Of a DNA stretch of 64,000 nucleotides, positions 34,906-45,366 are shown one piece after another (the first letter of the stretch is position 1; the number at the start of each line of letters is the position of its first letter). Both the position numbers and the translations under genes were made by a program. Under the pieces are notes generated by a model, which was not told the origin of the DNA, did not search any database, and saw only the letters and a list, made by a program, of their open reading frames with translations. The DNA comes from Miscanthus floridulus (taxonomy: Eukaryota > Streptophyta > Magnoliopsida > Poales > Poaceae): assembly GCF_019320115.1 (NCBI RefSeq), contig NC_089588.1:115664123-115728122 (forward strand), written 5' to 3'.

Positions 34906-35525
34906 AGACTTGATGTTCATGATCTAGACTTCAAACCAAGACTGCTTCGGACCCCCACAACTGTTACACAACTGCTCCATTGGTTATCAACCATGCGAAC
35001 CCGATTGACCCCACCGATATGGCTTTCTTGCAAGCGAATCGAGAATACAAGCAAGAATAAGTAAACGCAATACGAAATTGCAAATAAATATGAGGCTTCT
35101 AAATATGAAGAGGAGTTATAGTCTTTATTCGAAAGGATTAATTGCCACAGTCGAACAAGATCAAGAACAGGGGCCCAACGGACCAAAAGACGGTGTCGCA
35201 GCACCCTGGCAAATTCTAGATACTGACTTTTTTGGACGATTCCCGTTGACTCCGGATGAGTGTTGACGTGAACCAAAGCCATTGGTTAGCTTTTCAAATT
35301 ATCTTTCTGAGCATATGTGGATCATCTAAAACGGAGTCCGTATACGCCATGGGCGTTGATTTTACTCGGGACTACTCCTAGATTGGGAGGTGGACTCGAA
35401 CTTGATTTGGGCCTCCACCTTGATGACTCAAACCGGATAAGCTTTGGGCCTCCTTCTCGTTTTGGACACCTTTGCTGATGTCCTCAGCCTTCATGTGACT
35501 CTCCAAGCATGGTTGGGTGCATGGA
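34906..35525. other. Inserted non-coding DNA, probable TE fragment
   Basis: Sequence not present in copy A, between the break in copy B and the LTR-like element at 35526. A 121-codon minus-strand frame (34917-35282) has no recognisable domain. It may be the remnant of a retroelement leader or LTR. Confidence 0.35.
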
Positions 35526-38500
35526 TGTAGCACCCGGTTTTAAGAACAAAACCAGATACACACCATATGTGTGCCTAGGAAGTCAAATCTCATATATAGC
35601 TACAAATAAGGGTATTATCAAAAGACAATGCTCAATATATAGCGTACTTAGTATAAAGAATATAACCTTAGACAGCAAATAGCGGAAAGACAACTCCGAT
35701 CTTCAGGTGAAGACTCCAATCCACAACGACAATTGACTAGTTGATCACAAGCCTAACTCCTCTAGACTAGCAATCTGGTACCCATTCGGGATTTTTTCCA
35801 AATATATGAAAAATAAAGCAAGCATAAGTACATGTCGTACTCAACAAATATAACATGGGGTTCATGAGGCTCAAAAGGCTGACACTGGTTTAACTACGAT
35901 TAGCTTTTAATGAGTCATGATTTTAGCAATTGCATAGCAACAAGTTTATCCACAAACCCATATAAACACAAGATCAGGTAAACATGAATAATGAATAGCA
36001 TAAACAATTAATCATTAATGAGCATCTTTATCATCAGTATCATCAGTGTTCATCATCTATTCTGTAAATGTTTCAAGGCCCCTCGTGATCGTGAGAATGG
36101 TTGATATACCAGTTTTACACTCTGTAGAGGTTGTACACTTTCACTATGAGTCATGGTTTACCCTTTCATCCGAGGTGATTAGCCTCTTGACCCACTACCA
36201 AGGAAGGTCGGCAGGGTTCACTATAAAGCCTTTCTAAGGTTCGTCCAACAAGTTAGGCCCATTAGATTCACTCGGCAAATATATGTAGAGCCCCCCTTCC
36301 CGATGGCACAATGACGCGTAGCCTACACATAAGGGGATAGAGGCCACACTATACCTGATTCGTTAAGCCATTCTTACGCCAAAAAAGGTAACCTCTAACA
36401 AGCTAGAAAAGGTCCTCATACTGAGGTAAATCTAGAGCCATGTAGCCCTCATAGTTGTACTGTAAGTCCCAAATGATCACTTATAGATAAGTCCTTAGGG
36501 AGAAGAATCTAGAGCAACATAAAATAGCCCGATGCTCTAGCACCCTTGTTTCAAGTTGCTAAAAAACAACTTTTAGTGTTTATTGCATACACCATTAGTC
36601 AAGTTACAAGATCATGGTTGCAGTTGAGCACTAGCATCATACTACCCAATGCAATACCACATAGGTATCAAGGCACAAGGTACAAAGTACTAGGAAATTC
36701 TTAGTGGTAGTCAAGGTAGACATATCCAGTATGAATTAAATGATTTAAGATGTATAGGACAACAAGGAAGATCATATGCTATACTTGCCTTAAACTTAGA
36801 TCCTTCTTCTAGTCCAAACCTTCAATGGAACTCCTTCTTGATCAACATGTAAAGCTCACCGACTAGACATGATCATAGAACACCGCACAAGCATCCATGT
36901 AATCATACATGAAGCAAACAATAGATCTAAATTAGAATAGTACACCAAACATATGAAACAACAAGTTGAAAAAGGTTATGAAATGAATCTACGCATTGCT
37001 ACAATCACAGACGCGAAAAGCACTCTAATCAGAGCTATGATTTGAAAGAAACGGCTACCTAAAGATCTACACATAAGAGAAGATATAAAACTATAAGCTT
37101 CATGTGTTTTAACTATATAAATGCTTATATAAATTGAATTAAGTCAAATTCATATTTGAATTATAAAACTAAAGTAAAACAAATCATATTTTATTTGTAA
37201 AATCCAGTTGCATAATTATTATTCAAATTAAAGTTTAAACCATCAAATTCTAGAAATAGTGACATGATAAACATTGTTACTAACGCGTAGATCTCATTGT
37301 AATGAATCTAGCGCAACTTGAATAGGTCAAATCGGAGCTAAAACGTAGAAGATATGAATTAAACAAGATTTCCTTTAATAAAATAATAGATTAAATCTAA
37401 CCTCAAATTTTAAAAGTTGAAAACATATCTAACAGTAGTATGAACATGTAGATTATGGAATTATGAACCTAACACAAGTTGAACGGGTCAAATCGAAGTT
37501 AGAACAAAAAAGTTATGGCCTACAAACGTAGTGGCAATTTTGTAAATAGATGAAACTTGATTTTTGAATTTAAAATAAATAAAATATGATTTTAAACCGG
37601 CCAAGGACTGCGGATTCAATTCCTAGAAAATGTAGGGGGTCTTTAGCAAAACTGCATGGATGATGGGTTATATACTTAAAAACTTGGAGGACTATTTAAC
37701 AAATGTGCCAAGTCGAAAGTGTATCTTCTATTTTGAGTCATTGATCGTAGATCGGGCGGCTGAGATTAGATGGGTGGGAGAGAATGAGGGTGTGGCCGGC
37801 CGGAACAGAATTCCAGACAACGGCGGCCATTAACGGCGGTGAGGAGCTACGGAACGGTGGATCGAAACAGCGGTGGCAGCGCTAGGGTTGCGGTGTGCAA
37901 CAAAGCTAGAGCAAGGCAGCGGCTTCGACGCGACTGGATGGAGGCGGCAGACATAGGGCTTAGCTTTTATGAGGTGGGGCGGCGTGGGGTGCATGGCACG
38001 ACGTGAAGATGGGGCGAGCACGGACTCCCGGGCAGCGTCATGGCCAGCTTGGACTTGAGCTAGAGGAAGGAGACGTCCAATAGGTGGGGTCACGTCGTCA
38101 GCGAGAGAGAGCATGGGGTCAGACTATCAGATGGACAAAGGGGAAGAGGAGGCGGGGATGCAGCATGCGCGGGGTTGGGCCAGAGCGTTGGGCCAAAGAA
38201 GAGGAGGAGAGCGGCGACGCAGCGCGGGGCTGCCAGCTGGGCCACGGGAGCAGAAGGGAGCACTTGGGTCGGCTGCTGCGAAAGGGAAACTGGGCCAGCG
38301 TGGAGTGAGGGGAAGGAGAGAGGCCAGGCTAGGGTAGGCCATGGGCCAGAAATTGAGAAGGAGAGGGGAAGTAAAAGAAATTCCTTTTGAATTTCTCAAA
38401 CCCAATTTTCAAATCCAAATTCATTCCAAATTTAAATCCTTTTGAAGTTTTGATCAAACCCAATCATCACAAAATAAATATGCAACTGCATCTATGCACA

Positions 38501-38632
38501 AACATGTTTCTACCTTATGATAAATTTTAAATTAATGAAAATTTTTATTTTCCTATGTTTTCATGGGCACATAAAGTCCAAATTAAATTATTTTAGCTCT
38601 ATTTCAAGAGAAGCAAATTTTACGGTGTTACG
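35526..38632 (+). mobile_element. Long LTR-like element (possible solo LTR)
   Basis: Begins TGTAGCACCCGGTTTTAAG and ends TTTTACGGTGTTAC, so the ends are short inverted repeats of the TGTAACACC type seen in some grass LTRs. Flanks ATGGA and GTGGA are compatible with an imperfect 5-bp duplication. Inside, a unit of about 175 bp with 'CAACTTGAA(T/C)(A/G)GGTCAAATCG' occurs twice (37310 and 37475). A GC-rich block at 37780-38370 has open frames on both strands without domains. No gag or pol is visible. Length is about 3.1 kb. A large solo LTR is my best guess. Confidence 0.45.
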
Positions 38633-38638
38633 GTGGAG

Positions 38639-38885
38639 GTCATGTCCTAATTAGAAAGCATACGTATTTTGATGGGACCGAGCTCGATGGTTGTTCTGTC
38701 TTAATTGTTTATTTTGGACTTATTCGTCTATTCTGAAAAGGTAGCATATTTTTGGCCTCTTCTCCGCATAATGGAATTCTGGTCACGAGTGGTCATGAAA
38801 TCTAGCATATATATCATTAAATTTAAAGGCAGGGTGTATTCTTAAATATGTAATAGAAGTGTTTTGCATCCCATAATCCCTTTGG
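38639..38885 (+). repeat. Segmental duplication, third partial copy
   Basis: Matches 32880-33127, for example TTTGGCCTSTTCTCCGCATAATGGAA and ATTAAATTTAAAGGCAGGG. It completes the unit broken at 34905 and is joined directly at about 38886 to pol sequence of element D. Confidence 0.8.
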
Positions 38886-39235
38886 AGGTAATGCATCTAA
38901 GACCCGGTGGGCAATAAACGTCGAACTAACAATCAGGAGTAAGACTCTACTCACCACATTCTTCGTCATCGATGGAAAAGGGTCGTACAGTTTGGATTCA
39001 TATGAACTGTTGTGTGCCATCGACCATGCATCAATGTTTGATTCAATGGCATGGGGACGATGTTGAACTGGTTCACGCTGATGAGTCTGTGAGCATCGCA
39101 ACAGTCGATCCAGTCTTCTGGGAACAAGGAGACTTCGAGTGTTTTTTTGGCAAGTTGTGGGAAGGAGGCTTCATTAAGATCAATAATGAAAGCCAACAAC
39201 CGATGCAAGTAATCAACTCGGAGAGTTTGTTTTAG
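38886..39235 (+). pseudogene. pol fragment between protease and RT (element D)
   Basis: In two frames the plus strand reads TTFFVIDGKGSYSLDSY, then CCVPSTMHQCLIQWHGDDVE, then WEQGDFECFFGKLWEGGFIK. This is the conserved segment after the protease and before reverse transcriptase in Tat-type grass gypsy elements. The open frame from 38972 ends at TAG 39233-39235, and the next pol domains are deleted. Confidence 0.65.
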
Positions 39236-39720
39236 TAGAAAAGTCATGGTTTCACGTCGGCCATTGGATTAAAGAAAAAATAAGCATTAAGTCCGGGAGA
39301 TGGGTTTAGGCCGATGTATGTGGATGCTGAGTCAAATTGTAAGTGCGATTCAGAGTTAATGGATTTCTTAAAGGAGTTCTATTTTGCTTAATGGGATGAT
39401 TGACCTGGGTTGATTAATCGTTTGATCTTTGGTATGAAAAGTTCTACGGGATGTCATCCTGGCATTTGATCAATACCCGATAGCCAATTCGTTTAGTCGT
39501 CGGCTCTAATGGCTGGTACCAGAAGGGTATCGCCTCTAGTTCAAAAAAAGAGATCTGAGATGAAAATCTTTAAAGATATAAAAGCCAATACGATATGTAT
39601 CACCTCCAGAGCAAGAAATAAAAACAAAAATAGTCATACACAAGGGTATTGCACTGAGACACATTCATAAAAGAACAGGAGTCTTTGTTCATCGGTTTAC
39701 TATAAGTACAAACTAATCGA
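39236..39720. repeat. Spacer repeat unit, first copy
   Basis: Contains 'CGGCTCTAATGGCTGGTACC' and 'GTATCGCCTCTAG' words (39500-39535), then 'AAAGCCAATACGATATGTATCACC'. The same order recurs at 41585-41680, showing that spacer plus antisense ORF were duplicated together. Non-coding. Confidence 0.65.
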
Positions 39721-39724
39721 AGAC

Positions 39725-40860
39725 CTTGTTCACTACATCCTGAGCAGATGAGATGTCCACAATGGCCTCCGCGGCTACGAGGAATTCTTCTATCAAGTCC
39801 TCTTGTCCCTTAGGGCTGTCACCAATCGGGAAGCCAACCTCCATGGCATGGAGGTCATGCCCGGTCCAGACCTATGCCGCGGTTAACGCCACCGACGCGC
39901 CATGACGAATGCCATGGAGGGCAATCTTCTGAACGTGGGCTGGGATATCTTGGAGATGAGCGTCAATGAGGAAGCCTCGAGCATTGACGGCGTCCGCGGC
40001 CACGTTCGCTGCTAGTTGGAGAGACTCCAACTGCTCCATTTGGGCTGGCGATTATAGAAGACTATCAAGACAAAGGCAGTGGAAACCGGAATAGAAGAGT
40101 TCATGAAACTCATCTTACCTACCACAGTGGTGTCAGACTAGGCCAGCCACGCTCGAACGGCGCTGGCCTCCTCCTCAGCCACATTAAGGGCCACTTGGAA
40201 GACCCCTAAACAGATCTCAAGCTGGTTGTTTTTCCGAATTGCTTTGAAATAGCGGTTCTCAGCTGCCCTCCATTCTCGGAAGAAGCGCCAGGCATCGTCG
40301 CCGTCATACGAATTGGAAGAACCCAACGATGAAGCCGGCGTGGGAGATACAACATTAGAGGGTTTACTGGCCCGAGGAACAAGATGGAAACTATCATTCA
40401 AAATGAATCTATAGACAAATCAGAATAGTTTGCCATCACAAGCAGAAGATGTTGATCTCACCTCATGCGTCGGAGGCGCTGGTTCATCGGCATGTCCTCC
40501 TCCGGGATCTCCTCCACCGTGCACTTGCCGCGGTTCTTCTGGCTGACCATGAAGTTTATTGGATCTATAGGAAGAGAGAAAGGCTGCTATAGAGTTCTAC
40601 GAAGATGGAGAAAAGCAAAGGAGCTAAAGCGGTTGCAAGTGAGGGTGTGTTCACGGCCGGAGCCCTCGGCTGGTATTCGAAGACATAGAACGAAGGGGTG
40701 GATGCCTCGGGTCATGCAAGAGGCAACCACAATTAATAGGAGGCAAAGCGTCACTTTGCTAGTATCAAAGAGAATGTGGTGCCAGATGGCTGAGGATAGA
40801 AGATCGAAGGGCTCTCTTAATAAAGGCCTTGTTTTCAGACCTAAGTGGGATTAAGACCAA
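39725..40860 (-). pseudogene. Antisense ORF of element D, copy 1
   Basis: The minus strand has an exon at 40401-40119 (DAWRFFREWRAAENRYFKAI, then an Ala/Glu-rich helix), a 74-bp intron (GT at 40118-40117, AG at 40046-40045) and a last exon to about 39725. The last exon contains HLQDIPAHVQKIALHGIRHG and EDLIEEFLVAAEAIVDISSA. The last exon aligns along its length with copy 2 at 41770-42120. This type of protein, helical with a conserved 'IALHGIRHGA' block, is found antisense in grass Tat-type elements. Its role is unknown. Stops occur at both ends of exon 1. A TATA-like CCTTTATTAAG lies near 40810-40827. Confidence 0.6.
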
Positions 40861-41529
40861 GAGTCTGGAATCGGCTATTTTCAAAATCGGCTCTTTAGCC
40901 GAAACAAAGGTGATAAATCGACTATATCGGTTCTTTAGCCTCTTGCCTATTCAAGTTCCCCTTGGCCAAAAGAGTTTCACAATCAAACAAACTCCTCTGA
41001 GCCTGTTTCACCTTCAGGACCTGATCTTCAAAAATGGAAAAGGGAGACAAGACTCTAGAGAGGGCTAGGGATGGATTACCCTTGATGACCACGAGTAAAA
41101 GAGTTGATGTGGTCGCCTTATGAACTTGTGCATAGACATGATGCGGTCTTTCCTTAGGAAGTTCAGACTGGATCAAGGCGTGTAATGTTGCAGAGTGATT
41201 TATCGGCCAAAGTCTACAAGAATCTTGTGATGGATGACTTAGAAGACTTGAGTCACCTTCGGCAGCGTGCTCTTGAAAAACATTGAAGCCCATAAACTGA
41301 GGATTGCAAAATATTACAATTAAGAGGTCAAGAATGAACAATTTTCTGAAAGAAATTTGGTCAGAAAAGTAAAATTGCCGATCGGGTCAAAGGATAGCAG
41401 ATTCGGTAAATGGTCACCTAATTGGAAAGGACCTTATCGGATCAAGCGTTGTGCGCCTGGTAATACTTACATTTTTGGAAACACTTGAAGGAGAAGAAGA
41501 ATTCTATAGAACAATCAAATGGGGAGTAT

Positions 41530-41770
41530 TTAAAGGAATATTACCTTAACGATTGGATTAATACTTAACGACCAATTTGCTCGGATGTCAGCTCTAATAG
41601 CCGATACTAGAAAGATATCGCTTCTAGTGCGAAAATAAAAAGGGGGTAAAAGCCAGTACAAGGTGTATCGCCTGTAGAAGCAAAGCAAACCCGGACAGAG
41701 TGATGCATATAGTATGAAGTACGAAACAAAAGAAAAATCACTCAAGGTGGGGAAATTGTTTGCTAATATC
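41530..41770. repeat. Spacer repeat unit, second copy
   Basis: 'CAGCTCTAATAGCCGATACTAG', 'GATATCGCTTCTAG' and 'AAAGCCAGTACAAGGTGTATCGCC' match the first copy at 39500-39620 with scattered changes. The spacing between copies is about 2.1 kb. Confidence 0.65.
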
Positions 41771-42660
41771 ACCTATTACAAACTACGAGCTGAAAAACAC
41801 TTTGGCTACTATATCATCTGCTTGGGAGATGAAGGCTATGGAGTTGGCCACACTGAAGAAATACTCAATTAGGCATTCATGCTCCCTAGGGTGCACTATG
41901 GCTGGAAAACCATGGGGAAGGAACCGAAGTTCATGGCCAGAATGGGCTTGTGCAGAAGCCAACACTATGGCGGCACCATGGCGAACACCATGCAAAGCGA
42001 CCTCCCTAACACGGTTTGGGATGTCATGCAGGTGAACCACCGGGACGGTGCCTCTAACGTTGATGAATCCTGCCGCATGCTCCATAGCCAATCGAAGGCT
42101 CTCTAGTTGGGTAGACAAATCTAAAAAGATTCAAATAGGAGATGATCATAATCTTGAGGATGAAATTGAAAGGGAGCAAAGGTTATGATAGATATCTCAC
42201 CCGTAATCTGGCCTCGGCCTTGGCCAACCTATCCTCCACCGAATCGACCTCGGGAGCTGATCGATATCAAACCATGGCTAGAGTTGATTCTGCAAGGGAG
42301 AAACATTCAGCGAGACCCTAGCCATGCCGATCAATGGGGGCAAGCAGATCGTCATTGTTGATTGGACTCCTTTGATAACAAGGGAGCTGGCGACAAGCTA
42401 TTAACGAAGTGGACCCTAAAGGCTAAACGGAGTTAGCCCTATCCCCCGAGGCATTGGAGGCATCACGAGTGGTACCCTCCTGACGATGAAGGCGATGACG
42501 TGATGATGTAGGTCCGTTGAGGGCCTCCTCAGCAAACCTCTTGCTGTTCTCCATGAGCTCAAAACTACGGAAAAGTAGGAACTAATACTAAGGATGCGGA
42601 AGGTTTGAGATGAAGCGAGTTGTTTTTTGATCCCCATCCATGGCCCGTATATATAGCCCG
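41770..42660 (-). pseudogene. Antisense ORF of element D, copy 2
   Basis: The minus strand has a candidate TATA element (GGCTATATATACGGG at about 42644-42658). An exon ends at 42201 (VDSVEDRLAKAEARLR), an 80-bp intron follows (GT at 42200-42199, AG at 42122-42121), and the last exon runs to about 41783. That exon includes ESLRLAMEHAAGFINVRG, HLHDIPNRVREVALHGVRHG and LIEYFFSVANSIAFISQADD. The intron interrupts the protein at the same place as in copy 1, eleven bases before an aligned coding block. The exon is open for 111 codons, less decayed than the sense genes. Confidence 0.6.
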
Positions 42661-43567
42661 GGAAGGCAAGGACATAGATTTTGCTGGGGGTGTGAAATTG
42701 AAACCAGATGCAGAAATGGATTGATGCTCCGAAAATTCAAGGGACAGATAACGAGGAGATAACAGATTCGAACTTACTGCTTCTCCAAGATACAGAATAT
42801 CATGGGATGGATACAAAAGATTTGCACTAACCAGCAATCAGCCCACCAAGGTTTCTTTGGATTGAAGGGAGTCTGAATCCCCACTAGGCCTAATGTTATC
42901 ATAAAACAAGTCACATCGGCCCGTTAATAAAATGATGACAGAGAAGTGGAAAAGTCGCCTGCCCAACAGATGCCCAGTTGATTTCTTGGTGACTAGGGAA
43001 CCGCTGGAAAGAAGCTAGCTTTCGCAATGGGCATCTGATTGAGCAAACAAGGGAAAGGTGTCCACACATTTTAGCCCTTGCAAACACTAGAATAGCTCTA
43101 TGAGCATGGAGAGAAGACCCAGGCGATATCACAAGGATTCTTCTAACTGTAGTAGCTAATTCTCTTGCTCGACAAGGTGCTAAGATGAGCGACACAATCA
43201 CCCTATGCATAAGAATTCTTCTAACTGCTCAAGATCTTCATAGCAAAAAGATAGACCATGGAGGGTCCAGTGAAGTCAGAAGCACTCAAAGGGGCAGATA
43301 GAAGAGAAGCATGGCATAATTGTTGAGTTGCTCTTGCCGGGGTCAGATAGACATTTTATAGCCGGCCTGGAAAGATGAATCCAAATGCTCATGAAGCAAT
43401 GATGTTCCCATAAAAGTTTTGAAGCATGGGCTCATGAGCTGACATAGGCGGCGATAAGCAGTAGACCCTAGAATCAAGAATCTCTACCCGTGACTACGGA
43501 CCTATCAGGGGTGTAGACGTGATAATTTTGGAATAAAATTACTTTTAACCCAAAATTGGGGGGCATG
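42661..43567. other. 3' spacer and purine tract of element D
   Basis: Non-coding. Ends with AAAATTGGGGGGCATG, the expected polypurine primer site for plus-strand DNA synthesis, directly before the LTR. Confidence 0.55.
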
Positions 43568-45366
43568 TGTTTACACCAAAATTTGGAAAAAAAATTCATG
43601 GGGACTCAAAAGCTCCCAAGATCATGTCATTAAGGAATCAATTGCGTGCATATTGGAACTAGCTGATTCAAATGCAACACTAGAATCGGCTTTCTTCGAG
43701 TAGCGTCGGCAGATAACGACAAAAGCTATGATCGGTGCCGGGACAAAGCATGTTGGACTCTACAAAAAGGGAAACATTAGAGTCCAAGTTATCTTAAATT
43801 ATGAATGTTTTCTCTAGGGCCAAAGATTGTGATGAGTCGTGCTTAGATAGGAGTCATGTGTAGGTCCTAGGTATAAATATCAAACCCCGGCTATTGTAAA
43901 AGGACACGCAATCAATCAAATACCAGTTATTTACTTTTTTTGGCTCCGGCCACCCCTTAGGAATAGGAGTAGAGTAGATCTCGGTGAGTTCTTCAGCAAG
44001 TACGTCTACATCGATCCGGGCGACCTCCACTGCTTGTTTGTAAGTACCGTCATGGCTTATACCTCTATTCGTACGGCTGCATCGATCCGGTTGACCTCTA
44101 CTACGACTCTGGTATAAGTTAGTTATCAACTCTTGTCTAGTTTAAGTACGGCTACATCGATCCAGTCGACCTCTACTGCTCGAACTAGATTAAGGTCAAG
44201 TTATCGGCTCTATCTAAGGGTGGCGTTCCTTCGAATAGATTCATTAAGTTACCGATATTGCTTATTGCTTCCATTATTTATTTAATTACAGCAATATCAC
44301 CTCGCTCAATTGAGATTGATCTAGATCGACCTTATATCTTTTTAACCCATTGTTTGTTAATCTAAATTGATCTAATCTACACTTTAAACGATAAGTTATG
44401 TTTTATCGGTTGTTTTACATCAATCTTGATCGTGCATAGCGTGTGGTTAAGGCATGTTTGCTCTTGAGCAGATCTATTGGCTAGCAAAAATTGTTCCATG
44501 GCCCGTTTATCACAGCCTGTGAGATTCTGCCTCACACCCCACTGTTAGCACCATGGAGTGGGATCATTATTTGGTAGATCTATTCCTAAGATGACATGAC
44601 CTTAACTGTGCGCTATGCCTGAATCGGCTATTTTAGTCGATATCGAGCGCTCTCACAAACAGTTCGCATCACGAGATCGTTGAAGTAGCGATAGGTTGAA
44701 AGATATGTTAGCCCCATGATCTTATTATTGTATTATGACCTACATGATTCTGCCTCATGCCCCACTGATATTAGTAATAAGTTAGGGTCGTCAAGTCTAT
44801 TGTTGCTTCTACGGCCTGCATGATTCTGCCTTATGCCCCACTGGTCATAGTGATAGATGAAATCTAATATGTTCATTAGATTTACCTCTATTAAATGGTT
44901 GAATAATGACAGCTGTTTCTTTTATAAAAAAGGGGTTCGGTTACTTGCAGTCATTGGCTTAGCATGAACTAATTATTGTTAATATCTTATTGTCATTGAC
45001 CAATATTTGTTTAAAGAATGATATTCATCCTGAACGATAACCGATTCTTCTTACACAACCCCATGAGCTTTCACCAATTTATTCTTATGAATATGCTGGA
45101 ATCGACTATTTAGTCTATCTCCTTTCATATCGGCTCTCAGAGCCGCACAATCGAGACTGTTTGGCAACACCGGCATGTTCCGCCCTAAATTACTGATAAA
45201 ATTTCTCTCTTGTCAATTGTAGGGTCAAATTGACTGGCATGTCTTGGGAGGAGTGCGTAGGATCGACCATCCCCGTGCTGAAGCTAGGCAGATCTAAAGC
45301 TCCATCGAGCGGACCCTTCCGGCTTACTCGTGTGTCCTCGGCATGGGACAAAATTCCATGTCGACA
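43568..45366 (+). repeat. 3' LTR of element D (about 1.8 kb)
   Basis: Starts TGTTTACACCAAAATTTGG and ends CCATGTCGACA. TATA element GGTATAAATATC near 43869-43880. Internal repeats include three copies of 'ACATCGATCCGG(T/G)(T/C)GACCTC' (44008, 44080, 44155) and three of 'TGATTCTGCCTCATGCCCCACTG' type (44520, 44748, 44824). The right end is followed at once by a coding triplet of element E. Confidence 0.7.

Larger units (their letters stand above)
38886..45366 (+). mobile_element. Gypsy (Tat-like) element D, pol-deleted
   Basis: A fragment of sense pol (38886-39235) is followed by about 4.3 kb of spacer with two antisense ORF copies, a purine tract (AAATTGGGGGGCATG, about 43553-43566) and a 1.8 kb 3' LTR (43568-45366). 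The 5' LTR, gag and the reverse transcriptase-integrase region are absent. The left edge abuts duplicated flanking DNA, and the right edge abuts a reverse transcriptase codon of element E. Confidence 0.75.

Noticed and set aside
35078..35266. Short plus-strand frame in the insertion after copy B
   Set aside because: Only 62 codons, no recognisable motif, within likely TE debris.
38084..38337. Overlapping Arg/Gly-rich plus-strand frames
   Set aside because: They arise from a GC-rich block of the LTR-like element. Frames are open on both strands, indicating composition rather than coding.
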